Source: Winogradskyella sp. KYW1333
GTDB taxonomy: Bacteria > Bacteroidota > Bacteroidia > Flavobacteriales > Flavobacteriaceae
NCBI RefSeq assembly: GCF_003335675.1
Contig: NZ_QPHL01000013.1
Coordinates: forward strand, 1-64,000
Length of the DNA: 64,000 bases
Direction: 5' to 3'
A program made the position numbers and the translations under genes. The stretch's first letter is position 1. Each line of letters starts with the position of its first letter. Shown piece by piece: positions 54,637 to 62,966 of the stretch. The notes beneath the pieces are model-generated. The model was given only the letters and a program-made list of their open reading frames with translations, made no database searches and was not told the DNA's origin.

Positions 54637-55359
54637 ATGATAGAGCATTTAGAATTATTTTTCAAATCCATCTTTATAGATAATATGGTATTTGCCGTAT
54701 TCTTAGGGATGTGTTCATACTTAGCAGTATCAAAAAAGGTAGCTACAGCAGTTGGTCTAGGAGCAGCTGTAATATTTGTATTAGCAATCACAGTACCATT
54801 GAACTGGTTATTAGATCAGTATTTATTACAACCAGGAGCATTAAAGTGGTTAGGAGCAGAATATGCCGATTACGATTTAAGCTTTCTGTCTTTTATTATG
54901 TTCATAGCAACAATTGCTACTATGGTGCAATTAGTAGAAATTGTTGTTGAGAAATTTTCACCTTCATTATATAATTCACTAGGTATCTTTTTACCACTAA
55001 TAGCTGTAAACTGTGCTATTTTAGGTGGTTCATTATTTATGCAATCTCGAGAAATTGAATCTTTTGGATTGGCTTTAAACTATGGGGTTTCTTCTGGAAT
55101 TGGATGGTTTTTAGCTATTCTAGCGATTGCAGCTATACGCGAAAAAATTAGATACAGTGCAGTACCAGCACCATTAAGAGGTCTAGGAATCACATTTATC
55201 ATTACAGGATTAATGGGGATTGGTTTCTTGAGTTTTGGAGGTATGTTAACTGGTGGTGATGAAGAAGCCGAGCCTTCAACGGAACCAATAACTAAAGTTG
55301 AAAAACTTGAAGTTAAAGAAAAAAACAAATTAGTTGAAAATACTAAAACTATAGATTAA
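54637..55359 (+). CDS. nqrE: Na+-translocating NADH:quinone reductase subunit E with charged C-terminal tail
   Basis: 240 residues. The first ~200 are the six-helix core with MVFAVFLGMCSYLAVSKKVA and FLPLIAVNCAILGGSLFM, the paired cysteine helices. The usual family length is about 200. The extra ~35 residues form a Glu/Lys-rich tail (from GDEEAEPSTEPITKVEKLEV on), probably unstructured and exposed. The gap to nqrF is one base. Confidence 0.94.
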   Translation: MIEHLELFFKSIFIDNMVFAVFLGMCSYLAVSKKVATAVGLGAAVIFVLAITVPLNWLLDQYLLQPGALKWLGAEYADYDLSFLSFIMFIATIATMVQLVEIVVEKFSPSLYNSLGIFLPLIAVNCAILGGSLFMQSREIESFGLALNYGVSSGIGWFLAILAIAAIREKIRYSAVPAPLRGLGITFIITGLMGIGFLSFGGMLTGGDEEAEPSTEPITKVEKLEVKEKNKLVENTKTID

Positions 55360-55360
55360 T

Positions 55361-56671
55361 ATGATTTTAGCAGCAGGAACAACAGGAACAGTTATAGCAA
55401 CCGTAGCAGCATTTTTATTAATTACGTTGGTATTAGTTGGCTTATTGTTATTTGTAAAACAAAAATTATCGCCATCTGGTCCAGTAAAAATTCTGATTAA
55501 TGGTGAGCGTGAGATTGAAGTTGCTTCAGGTAGTACACTATTATCTACATTAGGAACTAATAAAATTTTCTTACCATCAGCTTGTGGTGGTGGTGGAACT
55601 TGTATTCAATGTGAATGCCATGTGCTTTCGGGAGGTGGCGAAGCTTTACCTACTGAAACACCTCATTTTTCAAGAAAAGAATTACAGCATGGTGCACGTT
55701 TATCTTGCCAAGTAAAAGTAAAACAAGATATGGAAATTACGATTCCAGAAGAAGTTTTTGGAATCAAGAAATGGGAGGCAACAGTTGTACGTAATTACAA
55801 TGTAGCATCCTTTATTAAGGAGTTTGTTGTTGAGATTCCTGAAGATATGAATTATAAGGCTGGAGGGTATATTCAGATTGAAATTCCTGAATGCGAAATC
55901 AAGTACGCGGACATAGATATTACAGCACATCCTGAGGAGCATGAAACTCCTGATAAATTTCAAGCAGAATGGGATAAGTTTGGTCTATGGCCATTAGTGA
56001 TGAAGAATACAGAGACAGTTGAGCGTGCATATTCTATGGCTTCTTACCCAGCAGAAGGTAGAGAAATTATGTTGAATGTTCGTATTGCTACGCCACCATG
56101 GGATAGAGCTAAAAACCAATGGATGGATGTAAATCCAGGTATAGCATCGTCTTATATTTTTGCCCAAAAGCCAGGTGATAAAGTAACTATCTCTGGTCCC
56201 TATGGTGAATTCTTTATAAACGAATCTGAAAGTGAAATGCTATATGTTGGTGGTGGTGCAGGTATGGCTCCAATGCGCTCACATTTATATCACTTGTTTA
56301 GAACAATCAAAACTGGTCGTAAGGTAACCTATTGGTACGGCGGACGTTCTAAAAGAGAGTTGTTTTATATTGAACATTTTAGAAAACTAGAAAAGGACTT
56401 CCCTAATTTTAAATTCTATATGGCACTTTCAGAGCCGTTAGAAGAAGATAATTGGAAGGTTAAGAAAGATATTAATGATGTAGCTGGTGATGGTTTCGTT
56501 GGATTTATTCATAATTGTGTAATCGATAACTACTTAAACCATCATGATGCTCCTGAAGATATTGAATTGTATTTCTGTGGACCACCATTAATGAACCAAG
56601 CTGTTCAAAAAATGGGAGAAGATTTTGGTATCCCAGATGAGCATATCAGATTTGATGATTTTGGAGGATAA
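55361..56671 (+). CDS. nqrF: Na+-translocating NADH:quinone reductase subunit F
   Basis: 436 residues. It has one N-terminal membrane helix (9-31), then a 2Fe-2S ferredoxin domain with C75, C81, C84 and C116 (ACGGGGTCIQCEC and SCQVKV). A ferredoxin-reductase domain follows, with RAYSMASYP binding FAD, and YVGGGAGMAPMRSH and YFCGPPLMNQAV binding NADH. This is the electron entry point of the complex. It is the last gene of the nqr operon, followed by a terminator. Confidence 0.97.
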   Translation: MILAAGTTGTVIATVAAFLLITLVLVGLLLFVKQKLSPSGPVKILINGEREIEVASGSTLLSTLGTNKIFLPSACGGGGTCIQCECHVLSGGGEALPTETPHFSRKELQHGARLSCQVKVKQDMEITIPEEVFGIKKWEATVVRNYNVASFIKEFVVEIPEDMNYKAGGYIQIEIPECEIKYADIDITAHPEEHETPDKFQAEWDKFGLWPLVMKNTETVERAYSMASYPAEGREIMLNVRIATPPWDRAKNQWMDVNPGIASSYIFAQKPGDKVTISGPYGEFFINESESEMLYVGGGAGMAPMRSHLYHLFRTIKTGRKVTYWYGGRSKRELFYIEHFRKLEKDFPNFKFYMALSEPLEEDNWKVKKDINDVAGDGFVGFIHNCVIDNYLNHHDAPEDIELYFCGPPLMNQAVQKMGEDFGIPDEHIRFDDFGG

Positions 56672-56686
56672 AATTAAAGACAAAAG

Positions 56687-56714
56687 AAACCAGCTTATTA
56701 AAGCTGGTTTTTTT
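56687..56714 (+). terminator. Rho-independent terminator of the nqr operon
   Basis: AAACCAGCTT (56687-56696) pairs with AAGCTGGTTT (56701-56710) across a 4-base loop, followed by more T. Confidence 0.9.
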
Positions 56715-56732
56715 ATTTAATTCTTTCTTGGA

Positions 56733-57182
56733 TTAGTTTTGACATTTAAGAGACTGAGATTCAAATTTAAATAATTTAGAACAGTCCATAATATCAACTA
56801 TTCCATCTAATTCGCATAAATAAGTAACTACTGAATTCAGTCCATTAAAAAGTGTATTTTTATCCGTTAAATTCTCTGGTCTATAAAGTCGATTGTCTTT
56901 ACTAAAACCTTTATAACCACATCCTTTTAAAAATGCCTTTTCAATAGAGAGAAGTTCTAGTGGGCTATAACCATTAAAACGTCTTCCTAAATTTTGATGC
57001 AATTTACCCAGGTAATTGAGTTTTGTTGAGCCATGTTTGTCGGTTAAATGTTTCCAATTGTCATTATTATCTAAGATGTTACCAACAGCACATAGCTTGC
57101 AATCATCTGGATTTAGCGTATTATTATGAAAAGCCTGATATAATTTTTGGATGGCGAGATCAAATCTTTTGGTAGTTTTCAT
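56733..57182 (-). CDS. Small conserved cytoplasmic protein with CxxC motif, function unknown
   Basis: 149 residues from the ATG at 57182 (MKTTKRFDLAIQKLYQAFHN). An ATG at 57197 would add five residues, and the longest frame (57281) would run into the cupin gene. C28-K-L-C31 is followed by AVGNI, and WKHLTDKHGS, GRRFNGYSPLELLSIEKAFL and KGCGYK are further conserved-looking blocks. The CxxC may bind metal. Proteins like this are sometimes labelled as NQR subunit F, but it has no 2Fe-2S, FAD or NADH motif, so I do not use that name. Confidence 0.65.
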   Translation of the reverse strand: MKTTKRFDLAIQKLYQAFHNNTLNPDDCKLCAVGNILDNNDNWKHLTDKHGSTKLNYLGKLHQNLGRRFNGYSPLELLSIEKAFLKGCGYKGFSKDNRLYRPENLTDKNTLFNGLNSVVTYLCELDGIVDIMDCSKLFKFESQSLKCQN

Positions 57183-57240
57183 TTTCTTTTTTTTCATACT
57201 GAAGATACAAAAAATTGATTTTAGATTTAAAAAGGCATTC

Positions 57241-57618
57241 TTATTTGTATTCCATGATGAGAAATTCTGCAGTTGTGTCACCTATATTTAATACTTCGTG
57301 CCAATCTATTCTGTCATTCTCAAAACTAAATCCTGTTGGAATATCTACCTCTCTTGTACCAGTGGTGTCTACAATTCTGAATTTACCTCCTGCTAATGTA
57401 TAACCAACATGTGCATTATGGTAATGACGTTCATGACCAACATTAGGGGGTAATTTGCATTTAAGGACACGCAACTCGGAATTATCTGAAATAACTTCGC
57501 ATATTACTTCACCTTTCCAACCAGCTTCTAATGGATCAGGCAGGTTTGATGATTCATTACAATTGTTAAAAAAAACAATATAAATAAAGCTTCCAAGTAT
57601 ATAAAAGAATTGTTTCAT
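57241..57618 (-). CDS. Cupin-domain lipoprotein
   Basis: 125 residues with a hydrophobic N-terminus ending in F-F-N-N-C20, a possible though imperfect lipobox. The single cupin carries GHERHYHNAHVGYTLAGGKF, the histidine-rich motif 1 that binds metal. The second motif is weaker (DRIDWHEVLNIG). It starts 2 bases after the SLC13 transporter gene on the same strand, so the two form one operon and may handle the same organic anion. The substrate is unknown. Confidence 0.78.
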   Translation of the reverse strand: MKQFFYILGSFIYIVFFNNCNESSNLPDPLEAGWKGEVICEVISDNSELRVLKCKLPPNVGHERHYHNAHVGYTLAGGKFRIVDTTGTREVDIPTGFSFENDRIDWHEVLNIGDTTAEFLIMEYK

Positions 57619-57620
57619 AA

Positions 57621-59072
57621 TTAGAAAAATAGAGGTACAAAGTATTTAAACATCAAAATAAGAAGGATTACAGAAATGACATTCAGAAAAAAACCAACCC
57701 TAGCCATATCCTTTACTTTTATATAACCACTTGCAAATACTATTGCATTAGGAGGTGTTGCCATGGGGAGCATAAATGCACAACTACTGGCAATTGTTAC
57801 AGGAATGAGTAAATGTAACATCGGAATATCTAGTCCAATTGCAATACCTGCAACCACAGGAGCTAGTACTGCCGTTAGGGCAACATTACTCATAAGTTCG
57901 GTCATGAATAACATTAAAATTATCAGGAAACTTGCTGTGAGTAAAATGCTTATATCGCTATTAGAAATTGAAGATGCAACTAAATCAACTATTCCCGTAG
58001 TAGACATACCTTGAGCTAATGCTAATCCGCCACCAAAGAGTATTAATATGCCCCAAGCAAGTCTACTTGTGTCTTTCCATTCTAAAATAAATTCACCACC
58101 TTTTAAATTGAATGGGATGGTGAACAAGGCTAATGCTCCAAAAATACTAATCATCGTATCGTTAAGCTTAAGTAGTGGGAAAATTGAATTAATTAGAGTG
58201 CGAAATACCCATAGCGAAACAATAATTGCGAAAGTGATAAGTACTTGTCTTTCTCTTGGTGTTACTTTTCCTAAAGATTGTAGTTCATTCTTTATGATAC
58301 CATGTGTAGCTTTAAACAATAATCCTTTATTAGGAAATAAATTGATAAGAACCACATATATAATCCCAATTAATAGCATTGAAAAGGGAAGGCCAAGCAT
58401 CATCCAGTTTACAAAGGATATTTCCGTATTATATTCATTTTCTAAAAGTCCAATAAGAACAGAATTTGGTGGTGTTCCTATTACCGTGGCTATACCACCA
58501 GCGTTCGCTGAAAAGGCAATACCCAACATAACACTCAAAGCAAAATTGCGATCTTTTTTGGTAAATCCGTCTTCATCATCAATAAGCATTTTAATTACTG
58601 ACATAGCAATTGGTAACATTACAACGGTACTTGCCGTATTGCTAATCCACATACTCATAAAGCCCGTAGCAATCATAAACCCTAAGATTACACGATTTGG
58701 AGATGTTCCGGTTTTACTAATTATTGTCAATGCAATTCGTTTATGAAGATTTACTTTCTCCAAGGCTAATGCTAATACGAAACCACCGAAAAATAAAAAT
58801 ACAATTGGGCTTCCATAGTTTGCTCCCACATCACCCATAGGCATAATTTTAAGTAGTGGGAATAAAAGAAGTGGTAAGAGTGATGTAACTGAAATTGAAA
58901 CAGCTTCGGTAATCCACCAAATTACCATCCAAGCGGCTATTGCGATAACACTATCTGCTTGAGAATTTATAATCTCTAAATTTGAAAAAGTTAGAATTAA
59001 AAATAAAATTGGACCAATTAGTAGCCCAACACGTTTAGACGGAGTGTAAGAATTCATCGCATTAAATGTCAT
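57621..59072 (-). CDS. SLC13/DASS family anion:sodium symporter
   Basis: 483 residues with about 11 membrane segments. SNTASTVVMLPIAMSVIKML carries the first S-N-T motif and SNVALTAVLAPVVAG the second. ASSCAFMLPMATPPNAIVFA is the DASS signature near the C-terminus. Members import dicarboxylates, citrate or sulfate using Na+, which would fit the sodium-based energetics of this cell. Start: ATG 59072, with an in-frame ATG at 59057 as an equally good choice. It is co-transcribed with the cupin lipoprotein. Confidence 0.88.
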   Translation of the reverse strand: MTFNAMNSYTPSKRVGLLIGPILFLILTFSNLEIINSQADSVIAIAAWMVIWWITEAVSISVTSLLPLLLFPLLKIMPMGDVGANYGSPIVFLFFGGFVLALALEKVNLHKRIALTIISKTGTSPNRVILGFMIATGFMSMWISNTASTVVMLPIAMSVIKMLIDDEDGFTKKDRNFALSVMLGIAFSANAGGIATVIGTPPNSVLIGLLENEYNTEISFVNWMMLGLPFSMLLIGIIYVVLINLFPNKGLLFKATHGIIKNELQSLGKVTPRERQVLITFAIIVSLWVFRTLINSIFPLLKLNDTMISIFGALALFTIPFNLKGGEFILEWKDTSRLAWGILILFGGGLALAQGMSTTGIVDLVASSISNSDISILLTASFLIILMLFMTELMSNVALTAVLAPVVAGIAIGLDIPMLHLLIPVTIASSCAFMLPMATPPNAIVFASGYIKVKDMARVGFFLNVISVILLILMFKYFVPLFF

Positions 59073-59544
59073 ACTACTTATTATTGAATTGCATCAAGTT
59101 CTTTTTTAATATTAGAAAGAAGTCTTTTTTACATCTTTTATGACTAATAAATTATTAGAAAGCGATTCGTTAATCCAATAGTGGCCAGCTACATTTCGCT
59201 ATAATAAGTCCTTGTTATCCAATATGCCCTTAATTGCACTCTCTAGGTTTTTATGTGTAAATAATTGCCTAGTATTTGGGTCTAACCGAAAGGCTGGCGT
59301 TTCTTGTACCACTTCGATATCTATTGATGTAATCCAATCTTTATTAACGCTATCTGATTTTTCTATTATATCAATGTAGCCAATAATTGTTTTGTACTTC
59401 TAAGTTATGTTTTAAAATTAGGTATTTTTTATTTATAAAGGCTAATTAATCAGTATTAAGAAGTTGTTATTTTGCAATTGAGTCTTCGTACAGTACCCTG
59501 ATATTTAAGATAATTTTAAGTAGTCAACTTTGTATCTTTACAAA
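59073..59544. other. Gap between the SLC13 and apbE units, partly decayed coding sequence
   Basis: 472 bases with no complete gene. On the minus strand two stretches read like protein without a start codon (one listed separately at 59199-59399; the other, about 59120-59200, reads RNVAGHYWINESLSNN). The last bases (59533-59540, TATCTTTA) are one base off the promoter octamer, just before the plus-strand gene at 59545. Confidence 0.4.
59199..59399 (-). pseudogene. Possible coding remnant without a start
   Basis: An open stretch of 66 codons begins right after an in-frame TAG (59400-59402) and has no ATG near its front. It reads KYKTIIGYIDIIEKSDSVNK and later FRLDPNTRQLFTHKNLESAI, a normal amino acid mixture, and ends at TAG (59199-59201). 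I do not recognise the family. A chance frame is possible. Confidence 0.35.
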
Positions 59545-59919
59545 ATGAAAGCACTAACAACACAAGAATTACATAACCTTGCAATGAATCACGTGGGTAA
59601 GGACTTGGAATCTCGTGGTTTTGAATTTGTGGCTGTTAATAGCAAATTAAAAAAACACCCACAATTTGTTTGTATAGACAAGAATAAGGAGTGGTTTTTT
59701 GTAATTGTCAGAGCAGTGATGTTACCTGAAAACCCAAATAATTATGATGTTGTTTGGATGGAAACCTTCAAGAAACATGCTTTTGATAAAAATGCAAAGG
59801 TGCTATATGCAGGTGTTGGCTTGGGTAATCCTAATGGTGAGGATTTACCAATTTACCTTAATGAAGAGTATCTAATAGAATACAATGGAATTCAGGTAAT
59901 TGAAATGAATTTAAATTAG
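59545..59919 (+). CDS. Small conserved flavobacterial protein upstream of apbE
   Basis: 124 residues from ATG 59545 (MKALTTQELHNLAMNHVGKD); the in-frame TTG at 59530 is less likely. Blocks include GFEFVAVNSKLKKHPQFVCI, FFVIVRAVMLPENPNNYDVV and LYAGVGLGNPNGEDLPIYLN. No signal peptide or membrane helix is present. Relatives are found next to apbE/nqr genes in this family and have been named NQR subunit F by neighbourhood, but there is no cofactor motif. It starts the apbE transcription unit, 32 bases before apbE. The function is unknown. Confidence 0.75.
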   Translation: MKALTTQELHNLAMNHVGKDLESRGFEFVAVNSKLKKHPQFVCIDKNKEWFFVIVRAVMLPENPNNYDVVWMETFKKHAFDKNAKVLYAGVGLGNPNGEDLPIYLNEEYLIEYNGIQVIEMNLN

Positions 59920-59951
59920 GAGATGCATTAGCTGACCCTCAAAATTAAAAT

Positions 59952-60932
59952 ATGAAAAATATATCGTTTGCCTTATTTTTTTTAATGGTCATTTGTTGTA
60001 AAACGAAGCCTCAAGAAAATATTAAACTATCTGGTCCTGTTTTTGGTACAGCATTTAATATTCAATATCTGTCAGATGACAATACAAACTATATTAATGA
60101 AATAGATAGCTTGTTTAGTGTTGTTAATCAATCGCTTTCCACTTATGTTTCAGATTCTGATATTTCAAAAATAAACAGAGGTGAACTGGATAATGTGGAT
60201 TTACATTTTATAAATATTTTTAAAGCTTCAAAAGAAATATATGAAAAAACCAATGGAGTTTTTGACCCAACAATTGGTAATGTTGTTAATGCGTGGAATT
60301 TTGGTGCTGAACAAAACAAGTTTCTTACTGATAGTACAACTATAGACAGTTTAATGGCATTTGTTGGTTTCAATAAATTGTCGCTTTATAAAAACAAAAT
60401 TGTTAAACCAAAGGAGACTTATTTAGAATTTAATGCCATTGCAAAGGGTTATGGTATAGATATAATTGCTAATTTTTTAGAATCAAAAGGAATTGAAAAT
60501 TATCTTGTTGATATTGGTGGTGATATGCGTGTTTCTGGATTAAATGTAGAACGGAATAAACAATGGCAAGTAGGCATTGACGATCCAAATTTTGATGGGA
60601 CACAGTCTTATTCTAAGGTTATTGCTTTAAAAGACCAAGCAATGGCAACTTCTGGTACATACCGTAAATTTAAAGTTGACGAAGATGGGAATAGATATGC
60701 GCATATAATTAATACCAAAACCGGTTATCCTACCAAAACAAATATTCTGAGTAGTTCAGTAATTGCTGGAGATTGCATGACGGCAGATGGTTATGCAACG
60801 GCATTTCAGGCTATGGGAGTTGAAGGCGTAAAACAGTTTGTAGAATCAAACCTAGAGTTAAAAGCTTATCTCATTTATCTTAATGATAAGAACGAATTAC
60901 AAACACTTGCTTTAAATGGGTTTCCGGAATAG
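59952..60932 (+). CDS. apbE: FAD:protein FMN transferase (lipoprotein)
   Basis: Attaches FMN covalently to threonines of NqrB and NqrC from FAD, in the periplasm. The N-terminus has a lipoprotein signal with the Cys pair I-C-C near residue 16. FGTAFNIQYLSD is the ApbE start. FNAIAKGYGIDII and YLVDIGGDMRVSG bind FAD and Mg. MATSGTYRKF followed by HIINTKTGYPTK completes the family signature. It is 326 residues long. Its stop is directly followed by the stop of the convergent methyltransferase. The nqr operon is 3.3 kb upstream. Confidence 0.95.
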   Translation: MKNISFALFFLMVICCKTKPQENIKLSGPVFGTAFNIQYLSDDNTNYINEIDSLFSVVNQSLSTYVSDSDISKINRGELDNVDLHFINIFKASKEIYEKTNGVFDPTIGNVVNAWNFGAEQNKFLTDSTTIDSLMAFVGFNKLSLYKNKIVKPKETYLEFNAIAKGYGIDIIANFLESKGIENYLVDIGGDMRVSGLNVERNKQWQVGIDDPNFDGTQSYSKVIALKDQAMATSGTYRKFKVDEDGNRYAHIINTKTGYPTKTNILSSSVIAGDCMTADGYATAFQAMGVEGVKQFVESNLELKAYLIYLNDKNELQTLALNGFPE

Positions 60933-61703
60933 TTATTTTCTAACCAAAGGAATTAACTCACCTTTAGCCAATCTGTATATATCAATTTCAGATTCAGACA
61001 ATTTAGATGTATAATCTATAACCTCTACCGTAAAACCAATAGATCTTAGCTTATCAAAATAATCTCGACCGTACACCCTAACGTGGTCGTATTGCCCAAA
61101 TATTTCTGTGCGTTCTTTCTTATCAGTTATTGAGTCGTCTTCAAAGGTTATTTCTCTATTTAAATCTTGAGGAATTTGAAATATTCCCCAGCCTCCTGGT
61201 TTTAGCACACGATAAAGTTCTTGCATGGCTCTAGTGTCATCATTAATATGTTCTAAAACATGATTACATAAAATAACCTCGTAACTATTGTCTTCAAAAG
61301 GGAGATTGCAGATGTCTGCTTTAATATCAGCGATTGGCGATAAAAGATCTGTGGTTGTATATTCTATATTGCTAAGTGACCTGAATCGTTTTAAAAAACA
61401 TTGCTCTGGTGCAAAATGTAAAACTTTATGTTTCGAGCTAAAAAATGTTGTTTCATTTTTAAGGTAGAGCCATAAAAGCCTGTGGCGTTCTAAAGACAGA
61501 GTTGATGGTGATAAAACGTTAGGTCGTTGTTCTCCATAGCCATAAGGTAAAAATCGTTTAAATGATTTTCCATCAATTGGATCTATAAAATTATTACCTT
61601 TTAAAATCCAAGCTAAAACGGGACGAATGGCATAACTCATCCTAATGAGAAATGGTCTAGGAAATACGTTTAAGAAAAATTTGAAAACTGATTTCAAAAT
61701 CAA
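60933..61703 (-). CDS. Class I SAM-dependent methyltransferase
   Basis: 256 residues of the Methyltransf_11 type. VLHFAPEQCFLKRF is a divergent motif I, and DLLSPIADIKADICNLPFED and ILCNHVLEHINDDTRAMQEL are the next blocks, followed by YRVLKPGGWGIFQIP. The N-terminal 50 residues are hydrophobic and basic. The substrate is unknown. It is the last gene of a map-cupin-methyltransferase unit; the cupin stop and its own start are adjacent. Confidence 0.82.
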   Translation of the reverse strand: MILKSVFKFFLNVFPRPFLIRMSYAIRPVLAWILKGNNFIDPIDGKSFKRFLPYGYGEQRPNVLSPSTLSLERHRLLWLYLKNETTFFSSKHKVLHFAPEQCFLKRFRSLSNIEYTTTDLLSPIADIKADICNLPFEDNSYEVILCNHVLEHINDDTRAMQELYRVLKPGGWGIFQIPQDLNREITFEDDSITDKKERTEIFGQYDHVRVYGRDYFDKLRSIGFTVEVIDYTSKLSESEIDIYRLAKGELIPLVRK

Positions 61704-62027
61704 TTATTTATAATCTTCTCTTACAGGATTGAAGATGTCTAATATTTTACAAGGTGTTATTGCTTTACCTGAATGCTCAACATTTGATGGAATTACAAGA
61801 ACCGAACCTGGTTTGTGAATTTTGATTTCACCTCCAATATTCATTTCAAATTCACCGTCTATAATTTGTGAAACTTGCTCATGAATATGATTATGTAGCG
61901 GTATTTCTGAACCAGCCTCAACTTCCCAAAAAGCAATGGTCATGTTCTCTGTATGAACAAATCTTCCTTTGTATCCTTTAATAATTTCTTTTGGTTCAAT
62001 TTCAGAAATTAGTTGATTAACCATCAT
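61704..62027 (-). CDS. Small single-domain cupin protein
   Basis: 107 residues. The cupin motifs are complete: GSEIPLHNHIHEQVSQIIDG (motif 1 with metal-binding histidines) and PGSVLVIPSNVEHSGKAITP (motif 2 with the last His). There is no signal peptide, so it is cytoplasmic. It overlaps map by 4 bases and abuts the methyltransferase. Small cupins of this kind often bind metal and a small ligand; the role is unknown. Confidence 0.85.
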   Translation of the reverse strand: MMVNQLISEIEPKEIIKGYKGRFVHTENMTIAFWEVEAGSEIPLHNHIHEQVSQIIDGEFEMNIGGEIKIHKPGSVLVIPSNVEHSGKAITPCKILDIFNPVREDYK

Positions 62028-62842
62028 AGAACTAGAGATTTTTGTCTAAATTCATCTTCTTCGTTAGTAGTTATACCCAATACTTCATGTACATACGCAA
62101 ACGTAGATAAGATTTCCGGCTTTCCATCAATAATCGCAACATCATGCTCAAAATGAACGCTTGGCTTGCCATCTTGGGTTACTATTGTCCACCCATCTTT
62201 TAATTGCTTGACTTTATGTGTGCCCATATTTATCATAGGTTCTATAGCAACGACCATTCCTTCAATGAATTTTTTTCCCCGGCCTCGTCTACCATAATTT
62301 GGCATCTCCGGATCTTCATGCATTTTACGACCTAAACCATGACCTACTAATTCTCTTACTACTCCATAGCCATGAGCTTCGCAATATTGTTGGATTGCAT
62401 AACCAACATCACCTACGCGATTTCCAATTTTTAGTTGCCTTATACCTTCGTAAAGTGACTCCTTTGTTATTTTAATGAGTTTTTTAGTTTCTTCTGCAAT
62501 ATTACCAATTTCAAAGGTGTAAGCATGGTCGCCATAAAACTCATTCATTAATGCACCACAATCTATAGAAACAATATCACCATCCTCCAGAGGTTTGTCT
62601 GTAGGTAATCCATGTACTACTGCTTCGTTAACACTGCAAAGTAGGGTAGAAGGGCAGTCATACAATCCTTTAAAACCAGGTAAAGCACCATGATCTCTAA
62701 TAAATTCTTCTGCAATTTTATCGAGATGATTAGTTGTAACTCCTTCCTTTACCTCTTTGGCCAACATACCCAAAGTCTTGGACACAATTAAGGCACTCTG
62801 ACGCATCAATTCAATTTCCTCTCTGGTTTTTACAATTATCAT
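62024..62842 (-). CDS. map: Methionine aminopeptidase type I
   Basis: Removes the initiator Met from nascent proteins. The pita-bread fold metal ligands are visible: GDIVSIDCGALMNEFYGDHA (two Asp), GHGLGRKMHEDPEMPNYG (His), VVAIEPMINMG (Glu) and HFEHDVAI (Glu). VNEAVVHGLP holds the substrate His. The length of 272 residues is near the type I norm. It is first in the unit with the cupin and methyltransferase genes. Confidence 0.96.
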   Translation of the reverse strand: MIIVKTREEIELMRQSALIVSKTLGMLAKEVKEGVTTNHLDKIAEEFIRDHGALPGFKGLYDCPSTLLCSVNEAVVHGLPTDKPLEDGDIVSIDCGALMNEFYGDHAYTFEIGNIAEETKKLIKITKESLYEGIRQLKIGNRVGDVGYAIQQYCEAHGYGVVRELVGHGLGRKMHEDPEMPNYGRRGRGKKFIEGMVVAIEPMINMGTHKVKQLKDGWTIVTQDGKPSVHFEHDVAIIDGKPEILSTFAYVHEVLGITTNEEDEFRQKSLVL

Positions 62843-62860
62843 AACTCATAAATTAAGTGG

Positions 62861-62868
62861 CAAAGATA
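62861..62868 (-). promoter_or_regulatory. -7 promoter element of the map unit
   Basis: The minus strand reads TATCTTTG, an exact octamer, 19 bases before the map start. Confidence 0.55.
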
Positions 62869-62966
62869 GGTAATTATGACAATTTTTAAATTTTATAAAA
62901 ACATGATAAATCACAGTCTTTTTATATCTTTTGTGAGGTAAGTTTGTAATCTAAAAAAATAATTCA

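Noticed and set aside
58048..58746. A 232-codon plus-strand open frame
   Set aside because: It lies antisense inside the SLC13 transporter gene, whose membrane-protein codons leave the opposite strand open. No domain is visible.
59545..59919. Naming this small protein NQR subunit F
   Set aside because: The true nqrF is at 55361-56671, and this protein has no Fe-S, FAD or NADH motif.
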